Origin: Streptomyces specialis
GTDB lineage: Bacteria > Actinomycetota > Actinomycetes > Streptomycetales > Streptomycetaceae
Length of the DNA: 48,872 nucleotides
Direction: 5' to 3'
Assembly (NCBI RefSeq): GCF_001493375.1
Contig: NZ_LN929756.1
Coordinates: 45,277 to 94,148, forward strand
Below the pieces are notes generated by a model, which was not told where the DNA came from, searched no databases, and worked only from the letters and a program-made list of their open reading frames with translations. The position numbers were made by a program, and so were the translations under genes. Shown here one piece after another: positions 24,450 through 31,275 of the stretch (its first letter is position 1; each line of letters opens with the position of its first letter).

Positions 24450-25165
24450 GACGGGCCGCGCAGGACGTAGCCGACGCCACGCACGGTGTGGATCAGCGGC
24501 GGCCGGCCGCCGTCGATCTTCTTGCGCAGGTACGAGACGTAACTCTCGACGATCCGCGGGTCGCCGCCGAAGTCGTAGGACCAGACCCGGTCCAGGATCT
24601 GCGACTTGCTGAGCACCCGCCCGGCGTTCACCAGCAGATAGCCCAGCAGCCGGAACTCGGTGGGGGACAGCTCCACCACCACGCCTCCGCGCCGCACCTG
24701 ATGGGCGTCCTCGTCCAGCTCCAGGTCGGCGTAGCGCAGCACCGGGTCCCGGGCCGGTGACGGCTCCCGCGCCTCCTGCCCGCGCCGCAGGATCGCGCGG
24801 ACCCGCAGCACGACCTCCTCCAGGCTGAACGGCTTGGTGACGTAGTCGTCGCCGCCGACGCTGAGGCCCTCGACGCGGTCGGTCACGTCGTCACGGGCGG
24901 TGAGGAACAGCACCGGCACGCGGCAACCGTCGCGGCGCAGCGTGCGCGCCACCTCGAAGCCGTCGAGGCCGGGCAGCACGACGTCGAGCACGATCAGGTC
25001 GGGCGGCGGCCCGGTCCGCACGGCGTTGAGCGCCGACGGGCCGCTGTCGGCGCAGCGCACCGCGAAGCCGGTGAGGCGGAACGTCTGGGCCAGCAGGTCC
25101 CGGATGTTGGGCTCGTCGTCCACGACGAGCAGCGTGGCCGGGGCGGCGGATTCGGGAGTGGACAC
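24446..25165 (-). CDS. OmpR-family response regulator
   Basis: A 239-residue regulator. The receiver has the acidic pair in VVDDEPNIR, Asp in VLDVVLPG and Lys in VTKPF. A winged helix follows (ELSPTEFRLLGYLL, then RIVESYVSYLRKKI). GTG at 25165 is preferred: a weak TAGACA -10 box ends 7 nt upstream and there is no ribosome binding site at proper distance. The start codon lies inside an inverted repeat, suggesting self-control. It forms a pair with the kinase at 23043. Confidence 0.92.
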   Translation of the reverse strand: MSTPESAAPATLLVVDDEPNIRDLLAQTFRLTGFAVRCADSGPSALNAVRTGPPPDLIVLDVVLPGLDGFEVARTLRRDGCRVPVLFLTARDDVTDRVEGLSVGGDDYVTKPFSLEEVVLRVRAILRRGQEAREPSPARDPVLRYADLELDEDAHQVRRGGVVVELSPTEFRLLGYLLVNAGRVLSKSQILDRVWSYDFGGDPRIVESYVSYLRKKIDGGRPPLIHTVRGVGYVLRGPS

Positions 25166-25183
25166 CCGGTGGTGTCTACTCCC
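25154..25183. promoter_or_regulatory. Inverted repeat over the response-regulator start
   Basis: GGGAGTGGACACC (25154-25166) faces GGTGTCTACTCCC (25171-25183), pairing at 12 of 13 positions around CGGT. It covers both the TAGACA box and the GTG start codon. It can act as an operator, as an RNA hairpin hiding the start, or both. Confidence 0.55.
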
Positions 25184-25227
25184 GCAACCTTGGAATCCCC
25201 TGAGAACGGCCGGCCCGGCGGGCGCGC

Positions 25228-25806
25228 TCAGCGGAAGAACGCGATGCCGTCGTCCGGCAGGTTCTTCAGGTCCGCGACCCATTCCTTCGGGTTCACGGTC
25301 TTCTTCAGGTGCGCCGACATGTACGGCCGCAGCGCGATGTCCGGGGTGGCCTTCTCGCCGACCCACATCAGGTCACCGTTCACATAGCCGTACAGCCGCT
25401 TGCCGCCCGAGTAGGCGGGGGAGCCCTGGGTGCGGGCGACGGCGTCCGTGACGAGGTCGATCTGCGGCTTGCCCTCGGCCAGCTCGCCGTACCAGATCTC
25501 CGCGACGCCCTGGTCGCGGATCATCGTGACCTCGACCTGCCGGTCGGGCTTGATCCGCCAGAAGCCGTGCTCGGACTCCAGCGGCTCCAGCCGGTTGCCC
25601 TCGGCGTCCAGCCGCCAGGTGTGCGAGGCGTACTCCAGGAAGTCGCGTCCGTCGTGCGAGAAGGACGCCTCCTGGCCGAAGTTGCATGCCTCCTGCCCGG
25701 GGTCCCCGAACTTGTCGAGGGCCGCGACGCCCGCGCCCTGCCACGTGCCCAGGAGGAACACGAGCGGCACCAGCTCCGGGTGGAGGTCGGAGGGGATCTC
25801 GATCAT
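25228..25806 (-). CDS. Nitrobindin-like (FABP/DUF1794) heme-binding protein
   Basis: A 192-residue beta-barrel protein of the nitrobindin family. The diagnostic GTWQGAG lies at residues 20-26, and a histidine near the C-terminus (MSAHLKK) is placed like the proximal heme ligand. Family members bind ferric heme and isomerise peroxynitrite to nitrate; whether this one does so is inference. There is no clear ribosome binding site. The ATG is 3 nt after the stop of a 33-residue membrane ORF, so translation is probably coupled. Confidence 0.87.
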   Translation of the reverse strand: MIEIPSDLHPELVPLVFLLGTWQGAGVAALDKFGDPGQEACNFGQEASFSHDGRDFLEYASHTWRLDAEGNRLEPLESEHGFWRIKPDRQVEVTMIRDQGVAEIWYGELAEGKPQIDLVTDAVARTQGSPAYSGGKRLYGYVNGDLMWVGEKATPDIALRPYMSAHLKKTVNPKEWVADLKNLPDDGIAFFR

Positions 25807-25809
25807 GGA

Positions 25810-25911
25810 TCAGCGCTGACCCTGGTAGAGCCTCATCACGACCAGGGCGGCGAACGCGGCGCTGCCGACACCCACCGCGACCATCAGAGTGATGAAGAAA
25901 GCCTCCAGCAC
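25810..25911 (-). CDS. Single-helix membrane micro-protein (33 aa)
   Basis: A 33-residue ORF, MLEAFFITLMV onward, that is nearly all one membrane helix and ends in the basic tail MRLYQGQR. It has a perfect AAGGAG (plus strand ctcctt, 25918-25923) 6 nt before its GTG, the best ribosome binding site in this part of the window. It ends 3 nt before the nitrobindin-like gene, which lacks its own site. It was probably missed by routine annotation because of its size. Confidence 0.7.
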   Translation of the reverse strand: MLEAFFITLMVAVGVGSAAFAALVVMRLYQGQR

Positions 25912-26097
25912 GGCGTGCTCCTTGCCCCTGCGATGTGAAATACGTCCGGGTCCGAGTCTAGTCCTCGCGAGCGGGGGAATCTCAGTGGGTGGGCCGCACG
26001 GGCACGCGGCTTGCGTGCGGCCTTGACCGTTTTGTGATCACTGCGGCTGAACGTCTTCGTTCGCTCTCGCGTCTAAGCGCGTGGAAAGGGTGTGATC

Positions 26098-26181
26098 ATG
26101 AGTTGTCCGAACTGCGGTGGAGCCATGCATCAGGGACCGCGCGGGGATTGGGTCTGCGCCACTTGTGGCACGACTCGTTAG
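26098..26181 (+). CDS. Tiny zinc-ribbon protein (27 aa)
   Basis: A 27-residue ORF with two CxxC knuckles: CPNC at residues 3-6 and CATC at 20-23, joined by GGAMHQGPRGDWV. This is the spacing of a minimal zinc ribbon, like the metal-binding ends of larger ribbons. A weak purine stretch (GGAAAGGG) lies about 7 nt upstream. It precedes the DsrE-like gene by 30 nt on the same strand. Function unknown. Confidence 0.6.
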   Translation: MSCPNCGGAMHQGPRGDWVCATCGTTR

Positions 26182-26211
26182 CGCCGTGGATCTCACGACT
26201 ACGGTGGCGCC

Positions 26212-26574
26212 ATGGCTCAGAAGCTGGTGATCAAGGTGACGGCGGGGGCGGACGCCCCCGAGCGGTGCTCGCAGGCGTTCACGGTGGCGGCGGTGGCCGC
26301 CGCCAGCGGGGTGGAGGTCTCGCTGTGGCTGACCGGGGAGTCCGCGTGGTTCGCGCTTCCCGGACGGGCGGCGGAGTTCCAGTTGCCGCACGCGGCGCCG
26401 CTGCCGGACCTGATCGACGGTATCCAGGCCGGGGGGCGGATCACGCTGTGCACGCAGTGTGCCGCCCGCAGGGGGATCGATGAGGAGGATGTGATCGACG
26501 GGGTGCGGATCGCCGGGGCACAGGTCTTCGTGAGCGAGATCATGCCCGACGGGGTGCGCGCGCTCGTCTACTGA
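26212..26574 (+). CDS. DsrE/DsrF-like protein
   Basis: A 120-residue alpha/beta protein of the DsrE fold, found in sulfur relay and sulfur-trafficking proteins. Cysteines are at Cys19 and in the motif CTQCAARRG (Cys80, Cys83); a CxxC in this loop can carry or shuttle sulfur. The ATG at 26212 follows TACGGT (26200-26205) by 6 nt, suggesting a leaderless mRNA. The sulfurtransferase and DUF1416 genes lie just beyond it in convergent orientation, consistent with sulfur handling; this is inference. Confidence 0.82.
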   Translation: MAQKLVIKVTAGADAPERCSQAFTVAAVAAASGVEVSLWLTGESAWFALPGRAAEFQLPHAAPLPDLIDGIQAGGRITLCTQCAARRGIDEEDVIDGVRIAGAQVFVSEIMPDGVRALVY

Positions 26575-26662
26575 CAGCGCCGGACGGGTCCTTCCGGGAC
26601 GCGCCGGGCCCGCCGGCACCTGACGGAAGCACGGGCGAGACACATGCGAACAGGCACGACGA

Positions 26663-26700
26663 GGCCGCGCCCCCCGGCCGGACGACCGGGGGACGCGGCC
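26663..26700. terminator. Two-way terminator between DsrE-like and DUF1416 genes
   Basis: GGCCGCG-CCCCCCGG (26663-26677) pairs with CCGGGGG-A-CGCGGCC (26686-26700), with one mismatch and an 8-nt loop. It sits between convergent genes. Confidence 0.75.
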
Positions 26701-26713
26701 TTCGGCACGCGGG

Positions 26714-27001
26714 TCACACCGCGATGGTGACCTCGGTCAGCCCGCCCTGCTGGGCGACGACCTTGCGTTCCGCGGTGCCGCCGGGCACGAGAGCGCGCAC
26801 GGTCCAGGTGCCCTCCGCCGCGTAGAAGCGGAACTGACCGGTCGCGGAGGTGGGGACCTCGGCGGTGAACTCACCGGTGCTGTCCAGCAGTCGGACGTAG
26901 CCGGTCACCGGCTCGCCGTCCCGGGTGACCGAACCCTGGATGGTGGTCTCACCGGGCTTGATTCCCGCGGCGTCCGGGCCGCCGGGCTTCGCTCCGCACA
27001 T
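26714..27001 (-). CDS. DUF1416 protein
   Basis: A 95-residue protein matching the actinobacterial DUF1416 family. The N-terminus MCGAKPGGP is characteristic, and the rest resembles a carboxypeptidase-regulatory-like beta sandwich (GSVTRDGEPVTGYVRLLDS, then FRFYAAEGTWTVRALVPGG). It starts 27 nt after the sulfurtransferase stop and is its constant neighbour in this group, so it is probably in the same transcript. Its role in sulfur metabolism is inferred only from that linkage. Confidence 0.9.
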   Translation of the reverse strand: MCGAKPGGPDAAGIKPGETTIQGSVTRDGEPVTGYVRLLDSTGEFTAEVPTSATGQFRFYAAEGTWTVRALVPGGTAERKVVAQQGGLTEVTIAV

Positions 27002-27028
27002 GCGCTCTTCCCTCTCGTGTGACGTGGC

Positions 27029-27868
27029 TTACTTGGCCGGGCCGGTCTCGACCGGCACCCCGACCAGCGAGCCGTACTCGGTCCAGGAGCCGTCGTAGTT
27101 CTTGACGTTCGGCACGCCCAGCAGCTCGTGCAGCACGAACCAGGTGTGCGCGGAACGCTCACCGATGCGGCAGTAGGCGATGGTGTCCTTGCCCAGGTCC
27201 ACGCCCTCCTCCTGGTACAGCTCCGTCAGCTCCTCGTCGGAACGGAAGGTGCCGTCGTCGTTCGCCGACTTCGACCAGGGGATGTTGCGGGCGCTGGGGA
27301 TGTGGCCGGCGACCTGCGACTGCTCCTGCGGCAGGTGCGCGGGGGCCAGCAGCTTGCCGCTGAACTCGTCGGGGGAGCGGACGTCCACCAGGTTCTGGGC
27401 GCCGATCGCGGCCACGACCTCGTCGCGGAAGGCGCGGATCGAGGTGTCCTGCTCCTTCGCCCGGTACTCGGTGGCGGCGCGCTGCGGCACGTCCTCGACC
27501 AGCTCGCGGGCGTCCAGCTCCCACTTCTTGCGACCGCCGTCCAGCAGGCGGACGTCCGCGTGGCCGTAGAGCTTGAAGTACCAGTAGGCGTAGGCCGCGA
27601 ACCAGTTGTTGTTGCCGCCGTAGAGCACGACGGTGTCGTCGTTGCCGATGCCCTTGGCGGACAGGAGCGCCTCGAAGCCGGACTGGTCCACGAAGTCGCG
27701 GCGGACCGGGTCCTGGAGCTCCTTCTTCCAGTCGATGCGGATGGCGTTCCGGATGTGGTTCTTCTCGTAGGCGGACGTGTCCTCGTCGACTTCCACGATC
27801 ACGACCTTGGGGTCGTCGATGTGGTCCTGGACCCAGTCGGCGTCCACCAGGACGTCACTGCGGCTCAT
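27029..27868 (-). CDS. Thiosulfate sulfurtransferase (two-domain rhodanese)
   Basis: A 279-residue rhodanese of the actinobacterial CysA/SseA type. The N-terminal inactive rhodanese domain spans about 1-130; the C-terminal active one spans about 150-275 with the catalytic cysteine in YCRIGERS near residue 233. It transfers sulfane sulfur from thiosulfate to acceptors such as cyanide or thiols. AAGGAG lies 7 nt before the ATG at 27868. The first ~11-23 codons form one arm of a 35-bp inverted repeat whose other arm is upstream of the ribosome binding site. A Cys-containing leader ORF is 149 bp further upstream. Both suggest control at the level of RNA. Confidence 0.93.
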   Translation of the reverse strand: MSRSDVLVDADWVQDHIDDPKVVIVEVDEDTSAYEKNHIRNAIRIDWKKELQDPVRRDFVDQSGFEALLSAKGIGNDDTVVLYGGNNNWFAAYAYWYFKLYGHADVRLLDGGRKKWELDARELVEDVPQRAATEYRAKEQDTSIRAFRDEVVAAIGAQNLVDVRSPDEFSGKLLAPAHLPQEQSQVAGHIPSARNIPWSKSANDDGTFRSDEELTELYQEEGVDLGKDTIAYCRIGERSAHTWFVLHELLGVPNVKNYDGSWTEYGSLVGVPVETGPAK

Positions 27869-27955
27869 ACGTGTGTCTCCTTCGGCGATCGGGCAGGGAG
27901 GGGTGATGCGTACCGGGGTGGGTGGACGCCGACTGGGTCCAGGACCACTTCGACG
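27814..27955. repeat. 35-bp inverted repeat enclosing the sulfurtransferase start
   Basis: Arm one (27814-27848) is coding sequence of the sulfurtransferase. Arm two (27921-27955) lies upstream of its ribosome binding site. They are reverse complements at 34 of 35 positions, the only mismatch being 27820/27949. The 72-bp spacer holds the ribosome binding site and ATG, so in the mRNA the whole initiation region would sit in the loop of a very stable stem. Confidence 0.9.
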
Positions 27956-27997
27956 GCGCGGCGCCTTCCCAAGGCGCGGGCGTGGGGGGCGCCGCGC
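27956..27997 (-). promoter_or_regulatory. Mutually exclusive hairpins, probable attenuator
   Basis: Hairpin A is GCGCCTT/AAGGCGC (27961-27967 with 27971-27977, loop 3 nt). Hairpin B pairs GCGCGGCGCC (27956-27965) with GGCGCCGCGC (27988-27997). They share 27961-27965 and cannot form together. They lie just after the leader ORF and just before the upstream arm of the 35-bp repeat, in the order expected for attenuation. Confidence 0.55.
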
Positions 27998-28016
27998 GGG
28001 GAGGGGGCGTGGTCCG

Positions 28017-28118
28017 TCAGCCGACGCGGCGACAGAGCATGGCGGCGACGCGGCACAGATCAACCGCCCGTCGCTTCGTCAGTCCCCCGGCGGGGGTACC
28101 CGTGGCCTGTCGCGTCAT
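28017..28118 (-). CDS. Cys-containing leader peptide upstream of the sulfurtransferase
   Basis: A 33-residue ORF whose second half reads LTKRRAVDLCRVAAMLCR. This is the pattern of the actinobacterial putative leader peptides found before sulfur-metabolism genes. Cys22 and Cys29 lie close to the stop, where ribosome stalling under cysteine shortage would matter. Known: related short ORFs in mycobacteria mediate cysteine-responsive attenuation. The ORF precedes the hairpins at 27956-27997. Its ribosome binding site is weak. Confidence comes from the motif and the position. Confidence 0.82.
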   Translation of the reverse strand: MTRQATGTPAGGLTKRRAVDLCRVAAMLCRRVG

Positions 28119-28219
28119 GCCCGCGCTCGTACGGAGACAGCGGCGGTCATGTCACCGCTGTACCGGATACTGAGACGATATTGACTGCGATGTGGGATAA
28201 GAGGTCTCCGTGGCCCGGG

Positions 28220-28942
28220 TCAGCCGGTGAAGTTCACGCCGCTGCCGGTGATGGTGAGCGCCAGCCCGTCCTCCGTGGGCTCCAGGGACTCCAGTGACAG
28301 GCCGCTGGGCAGACCCGCGATCTCCCGTTCCATGTCGAGCTGTTGGCGGATCGTCTCCTGAACCTGGGGGCCGCCGGTGTCGGGGATGTCCTCGTCCGCG
28401 ACCTCCAGCCGGATGGAGCCGTTCTCCAGCACGATGTCGCCGGTCACCTCGCCCACGTCCAGGCTCTGGCCCAGCACGGACGCCTGGAGGGTCAGCAGCA
28501 GCCGCCCCCCTTCGGCGTACCCGAACTCGACGCCGAAGCCGTTGCCGCTGACGGCCAGCAGCTCGCCGTACGCCCGGGTCAGCTCCTCCCAGGAGATCAG
28601 CCCCTCGCCGCCGGCCCGTTCGGCGACCGCGCTGGAGTACCCGCTGCCCAGCTCCACGTCGTCCAGCCGGACGTCCAGCTCCTCCAGGGTCAGGGTCTGG
28701 TCCTCCACCCGCGCCTCGTACCCGTCGAGACCGAGGTCCACCCGGTCCAGGTGGCTCCCCAGCACCTGGGTCAGGAAGGGGAAGCCCCTGATGGACACGT
28801 CCGGCTCGGACGACAGCTCCAGGCTGGTCCTGGCCTGGGAGGCGACCTCGCCCTGGGCCATGAACAGCGCGATCCGGTCGGCGATCAGGGCGAGCACCAG
28901 CAGCCCGCCGAAGACGATCAGACTTATCCGCAGTGCTCGCAT
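28220..28942 (-). CDS. LmeA-like DUF2993 membrane-anchored protein
   Basis: A 240-residue protein with one N-terminal hydrophobic anchor (residues 4-24) and a DUF2993 domain, shown by VSIRGFPFLTQVLGSHLDRVDL near residues 48-70. The relative in mycobacteria (LmeA) binds phospholipids and affects lipomannan maturation. ATG at 28942 is chosen for its GGGGGA ribosome binding site and the immediate anchor. A TAGGCT box at 28982-28987 (minus strand) could be its promoter. Substrate unknown. Confidence 0.88.
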   Translation of the reverse strand: MRALRISLIVFGGLLVLALIADRIALFMAQGEVASQARTSLELSSEPDVSIRGFPFLTQVLGSHLDRVDLGLDGYEARVEDQTLTLEELDVRLDDVELGSGYSSAVAERAGGEGLISWEELTRAYGELLAVSGNGFGVEFGYAEGGRLLLTLQASVLGQSLDVGEVTGDIVLENGSIRLEVADEDIPDTGGPQVQETIRQQLDMEREIAGLPSGLSLESLEPTEDGLALTITGSGVNFTG

Positions 28943-29056
28943 CGGCCCGTTCCCCCAGGGTCTGGTTCTCAAAACCCGGCGAGCCTAACCCGCGGCGGGA
29001 CCGCCAGGACGGGTGGGGCGTGGCTTGCAGCACGGCCGTTACGAAAGCCGCGACGG

Positions 29057-29077
29057 CCCGCGACAGGCCCTCGCGGG
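29057..29077 (-). terminator. Hairpin directly after the membrane protein gene
   Basis: CCCGCGA (29057-29063) pairs exactly with TCGCGGG (29071-29077), loop 7 nt. It starts one base after the stop codon of the gene ending at 29079 (minus strand). Confidence 0.6.
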
Positions 29078-29078
29078 A

Positions 29079-29870
29079 CTACAGCAGGACCCGCGTCAGC
29101 GCGTAGCAGACCGGCGCGGCGACGGTCAGCGGCAGCGCGACGCCCGCCGTGAAGTGCACGAAGCGGGACGGGAAGTCGTAGCCGGCCACCCGCGGCCCGG
29201 CGGGCGCGGCCAGACCGCCCGCCACGGCGAACACCGACGCGTCCGCGCCGCCCAGGTCGCCGAGCCGGGCGCCCGCCACCCCCACCGCCGCGGCGGCGGC
29301 CACCGCCAGCGCGGCGGCCACCGCCCCCGGCGCCGGGACCGCCCGGAACAGGGGGGCAGCACCCACCGCCGCGGCCGTCACCGCGACCGCCGCCGTGGAG
29401 CCGCCGGCCGCCGCCAGATGGCCCGCGCCCAGCGCCGTCAGCAGCGGCGCCGCGGCGGTCGCGGTCAGCGAGTCGAGCCGCTCGTCCGCCGAACCCCGGT
29501 GCCGCAACTGGAGCACGATCACCAGCAGGAACCACACGCCCAGCACGCCGAGCATCGCCTCGGTCGCCCGGTCGGCGTCCGCGACCAGCACCGCCGCGTC
29601 CGTCACCAGCCCGCCCGCGAAGGCCAGCGCGATGCCCTGCCGGGCCGGCCACATGCCGTTCAGCCGGAACCAGCCGGCCGCCGTCACCGCCTGGAGCACC
29701 ACCACGGCGGGCAGCGCCGCGCCCCGCCCCAGCGGCACGGTCGCCGCCAGCAGCGCGGCCAGCGCCACGGTCAGCGCGGCGGGCCCGAGCCCCGGCGCGA
29801 TGATCGGCGACCGCGCCCGGTGCCGCGCCCTGGCCGGCTGGGACTCCTCGCTCGTCCGTACGCCGCTCAC
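29079..29870 (-). CDS. Polytopic membrane protein of unknown function
   Basis: A 263-residue protein with about eight hydrophobic segments after a basic N-terminus of ~25 residues, and very rich in Ala, Val and Leu. No catalytic motif is visible. GTG at 29870 overlaps the stop of the MoaD-like gene (GTGA), so the two are one operon. The frame is open further upstream but runs through the MoaD-like gene. Not recognised. Confidence 0.75.
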   Translation of the reverse strand: MSGVRTSEESQPARARHRARSPIIAPGLGPAALTVALAALLAATVPLGRGAALPAVVVLQAVTAAGWFRLNGMWPARQGIALAFAGGLVTDAAVLVADADRATEAMLGVLGVWFLLVIVLQLRHRGSADERLDSLTATAAAPLLTALGAGHLAAAGGSTAAVAVTAAAVGAAPLFRAVPAPGAVAAALAVAAAAAVGVAGARLGDLGGADASVFAVAGGLAAPAGPRVAGYDFPSRFVHFTAGVALPLTVAAPVCYALTRVLL

Positions 29871-30133
29871 CGGGCACCGCCCGCGAACGGGGGGAGCACC
29901 TCGACCGTGGAGCCCTCGGCGAGCTCGACGCTGTCGTGGCCGCGCGCCCCGACCTGCTCGCCGTCCACCAGGAAGGAGCACCGGGTGAGCACCCGCGCGA
30001 AGTCGGGCCGGTCGGCGTGGCGGTCCCGCGCGGCGGCCAGCGCACCGGCGAGCGTCGTGGCCTCGTACGTCTCCTCCGCCGTACCGGCGGCGGCTTTCGC
30101 CGCGGCCCAGTACCGGATCGTGCCGCTCGGCAT
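29867..30133 (-). CDS. MoaD/ThiS-family ubiquitin-like sulfur carrier
   Basis: An 88-residue beta-grasp protein (MPSGTIRYWAAAKAAAG at the N-terminus; ECs with LPPFAGG at the C-terminus). MoaD and ThiS carry sulfur on a C-terminal Gly-Gly thiocarboxylate. Here the Gly-Gly is followed by Ala-Arg and then the stop, so the carrier would need trimming before activation, or works differently. The reading at the end was checked: the stop overlaps the GTG of the downstream membrane protein. ATG at 30133 is the first start fitting the fold. Confidence 0.85.
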   Translation of the reverse strand: MPSGTIRYWAAAKAAAGTAEETYEATTLAGALAAARDRHADRPDFARVLTRCSFLVDGEQVGARGHDSVELAEGSTVEVLPPFAGGAR

Positions 30134-30289
30134 CGCCGTGCTCCGTTCCTCCGGGGCGCTTCCCCGATCCCACCGCCGTCTGCGTGCCGACCCATGATGA
30201 CGCCTGATCCGGACTGGATACACGTCCGGCCCAGCGCGAGCCGGACAGGAGTGTGATTCCCGCCAGTACGCAAGGTGAATTGTTTCGGC

Positions 30290-30351
30290 TATGCTGCTCC
30301 CCAAGTAAGGATCCGGGCACTGTCGCCACCCCGGGTCCTTTCGCGCTTTCT
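30290..30351 (+). promoter_or_regulatory. glnR promoter and leader hairpin
   Basis: TATGCT (30290-30295) is a likely -10 box. About 14 nt downstream GGATCCGGG (30309-30317) pairs with CCCGGGTCC (30330-30338) with one mismatch (a potential G-U pair), followed by TTTCGCGCTTTCT. That resembles an attenuator in a leader of ~105 nt. Between 30134 and 30289 there is no gene; an inverted CCGGAC/GTCCGG is present near 30215. Confidence 0.45.
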
Positions 30352-30405
30352 GGGCAGAGCCGCTCGAATCGTCCCCCGCCAGGACTGAGGAAGGAACGCC
30401 CCCCT

Positions 30406-31164
30406 ATGAGCTCGCTGCTTCTCCTGACCAACGCCCTTCAGCCGTCCTCGCAAGTGCTGCCCGCCCTGGAGCTGCTGCTCCACAACGTGCGCGTGGCACC
30501 GGCCGAGGGCCCTGCCCTGGTGGACGCCCCGAGCGCGGACGTCATCCTCATCGACGGCCGCAAGGACCTGCCGCAGGTCCGTTCGCTGTGCCAGCTCCTG
30601 CGGTCCACCGGCCCCGGCTGTCCGCTGGTGCTCATCGTGACCGAGGGCGGCCTCGCCGCCGTCACCGCTGACTGGGGCGTGGACGACGTGGTGCTGGACA
30701 CGGCGGGCCCCGCCGAGGTCGAGGCCAGGCTGCGGCTGGCCACCGGCCGCCAGCAGCTCTCCACCGACGACAGCCCCATGGAGATCCGCAACGGCGACCT
30801 GTCGGTCGACGAGGCCACCTACAGCGCCAAGCTCAAGGGCCGGGTCCTGGACCTGACCTTCAAGGAGTTCGAGCTGCTGAAGTACCTCGCGCAGCACCCG
30901 GGCCGCGTCTTCACCCGCGCCCAGCTCCTCCAGGAGGTCTGGGGCTACGACTACTTCGGCGGCACCCGCACCGTGGACGTCCACGTCCGCCGGCTGCGCG
31001 CCAAGCTCGGCCCCGAGCACGAGGCGCTGATCGGCACCGTGCGCAACGTCGGCTACCGCTTCGTGGTGCCCGAGAAGGAGAAGGCCACCGAGGACGAGCA
31101 CGCCCGCGCCGTCACGCGCGAGGCCGAGCAGCTCGTCAAGGAGGCCGCCGCGCGCCGCGACTGA
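30406..31164 (+). CDS. glnR: GlnR, global nitrogen regulator (OmpR-type, orphan)
   Basis: A 252-residue regulator matching Streptomyces GlnR closely. It begins [17 protein letters not shown]; the atypical receiver ([17 protein letters not shown]) keeps an Asp near residue 50 but lacks the acidic pair, so it does not depend on a classical kinase. The winged helix spans about 130-225 ([18 protein letters not shown], then [15 protein letters not shown]). GlnR activates glnA, amtB-glnK-glnD and nir genes under nitrogen limitation and represses ureases. No kinase adjoins it. The ATG follows GAGGAAGGA at 30386-30394. The C-terminal tail is highly charged and variable. Confidence 0.96.
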   Translation: MSSLLLLTNALQPSSQVLPALELLLHNVRVAPAEGPALVDAPSADVILIDGRKDLPQVRSLCQLLRSTGPGCPLVLIVTEGGLAAVTADWGVDDVVLDTAGPAEVEARLRLATGRQQLSTDDSPMEIRNGDLSVDEATYSAKLKGRVLDLTFKEFELLKYLAQHPGRVFTRAQLLQEVWGYDYFGGTRTVDVHVRRLRAKLGPEHEALIGTVRNVGYRFVVPEKEKATEDEHARAVTREAEQLVKEAAARRD

Positions 31165-31208
31165 CCGGCCGCCGCCCCGCGCCCACCGGGCCGGACAGGC
31201 ACCGGCCC

Positions 31209-31258
31209 CGCCACCGCCCTGTGGGATACGGAACCCCGTATCCCACAGGGCGGTGGCG
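31209..31258. terminator. Perfect 22-bp inverted repeat between glnR and the LacI gene
   Basis: Arms 31209-31230 and 31237-31258 are exact reverse complements around a 6-nt loop. The repeat lies 44 bp after the glnR stop, so it can be its terminator. Its right arm ends 4 bp before the TAGACT box of the lacI-type gene, where a -35 element would normally be, so it may also be that regulator's own operator. Confidence 0.75.
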
Positions 31259-31275
31259 CGCGTAGACTACGCATT

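Noticed and set aside
27922..28173. Plus-strand ORF starting with a copy of the sulfurtransferase N-terminal residues
   Set aside because: It exists only because the upstream arm of the inverted repeat copies coding sequence; after 13 residues it loses similarity and runs antisense to the leader peptide.
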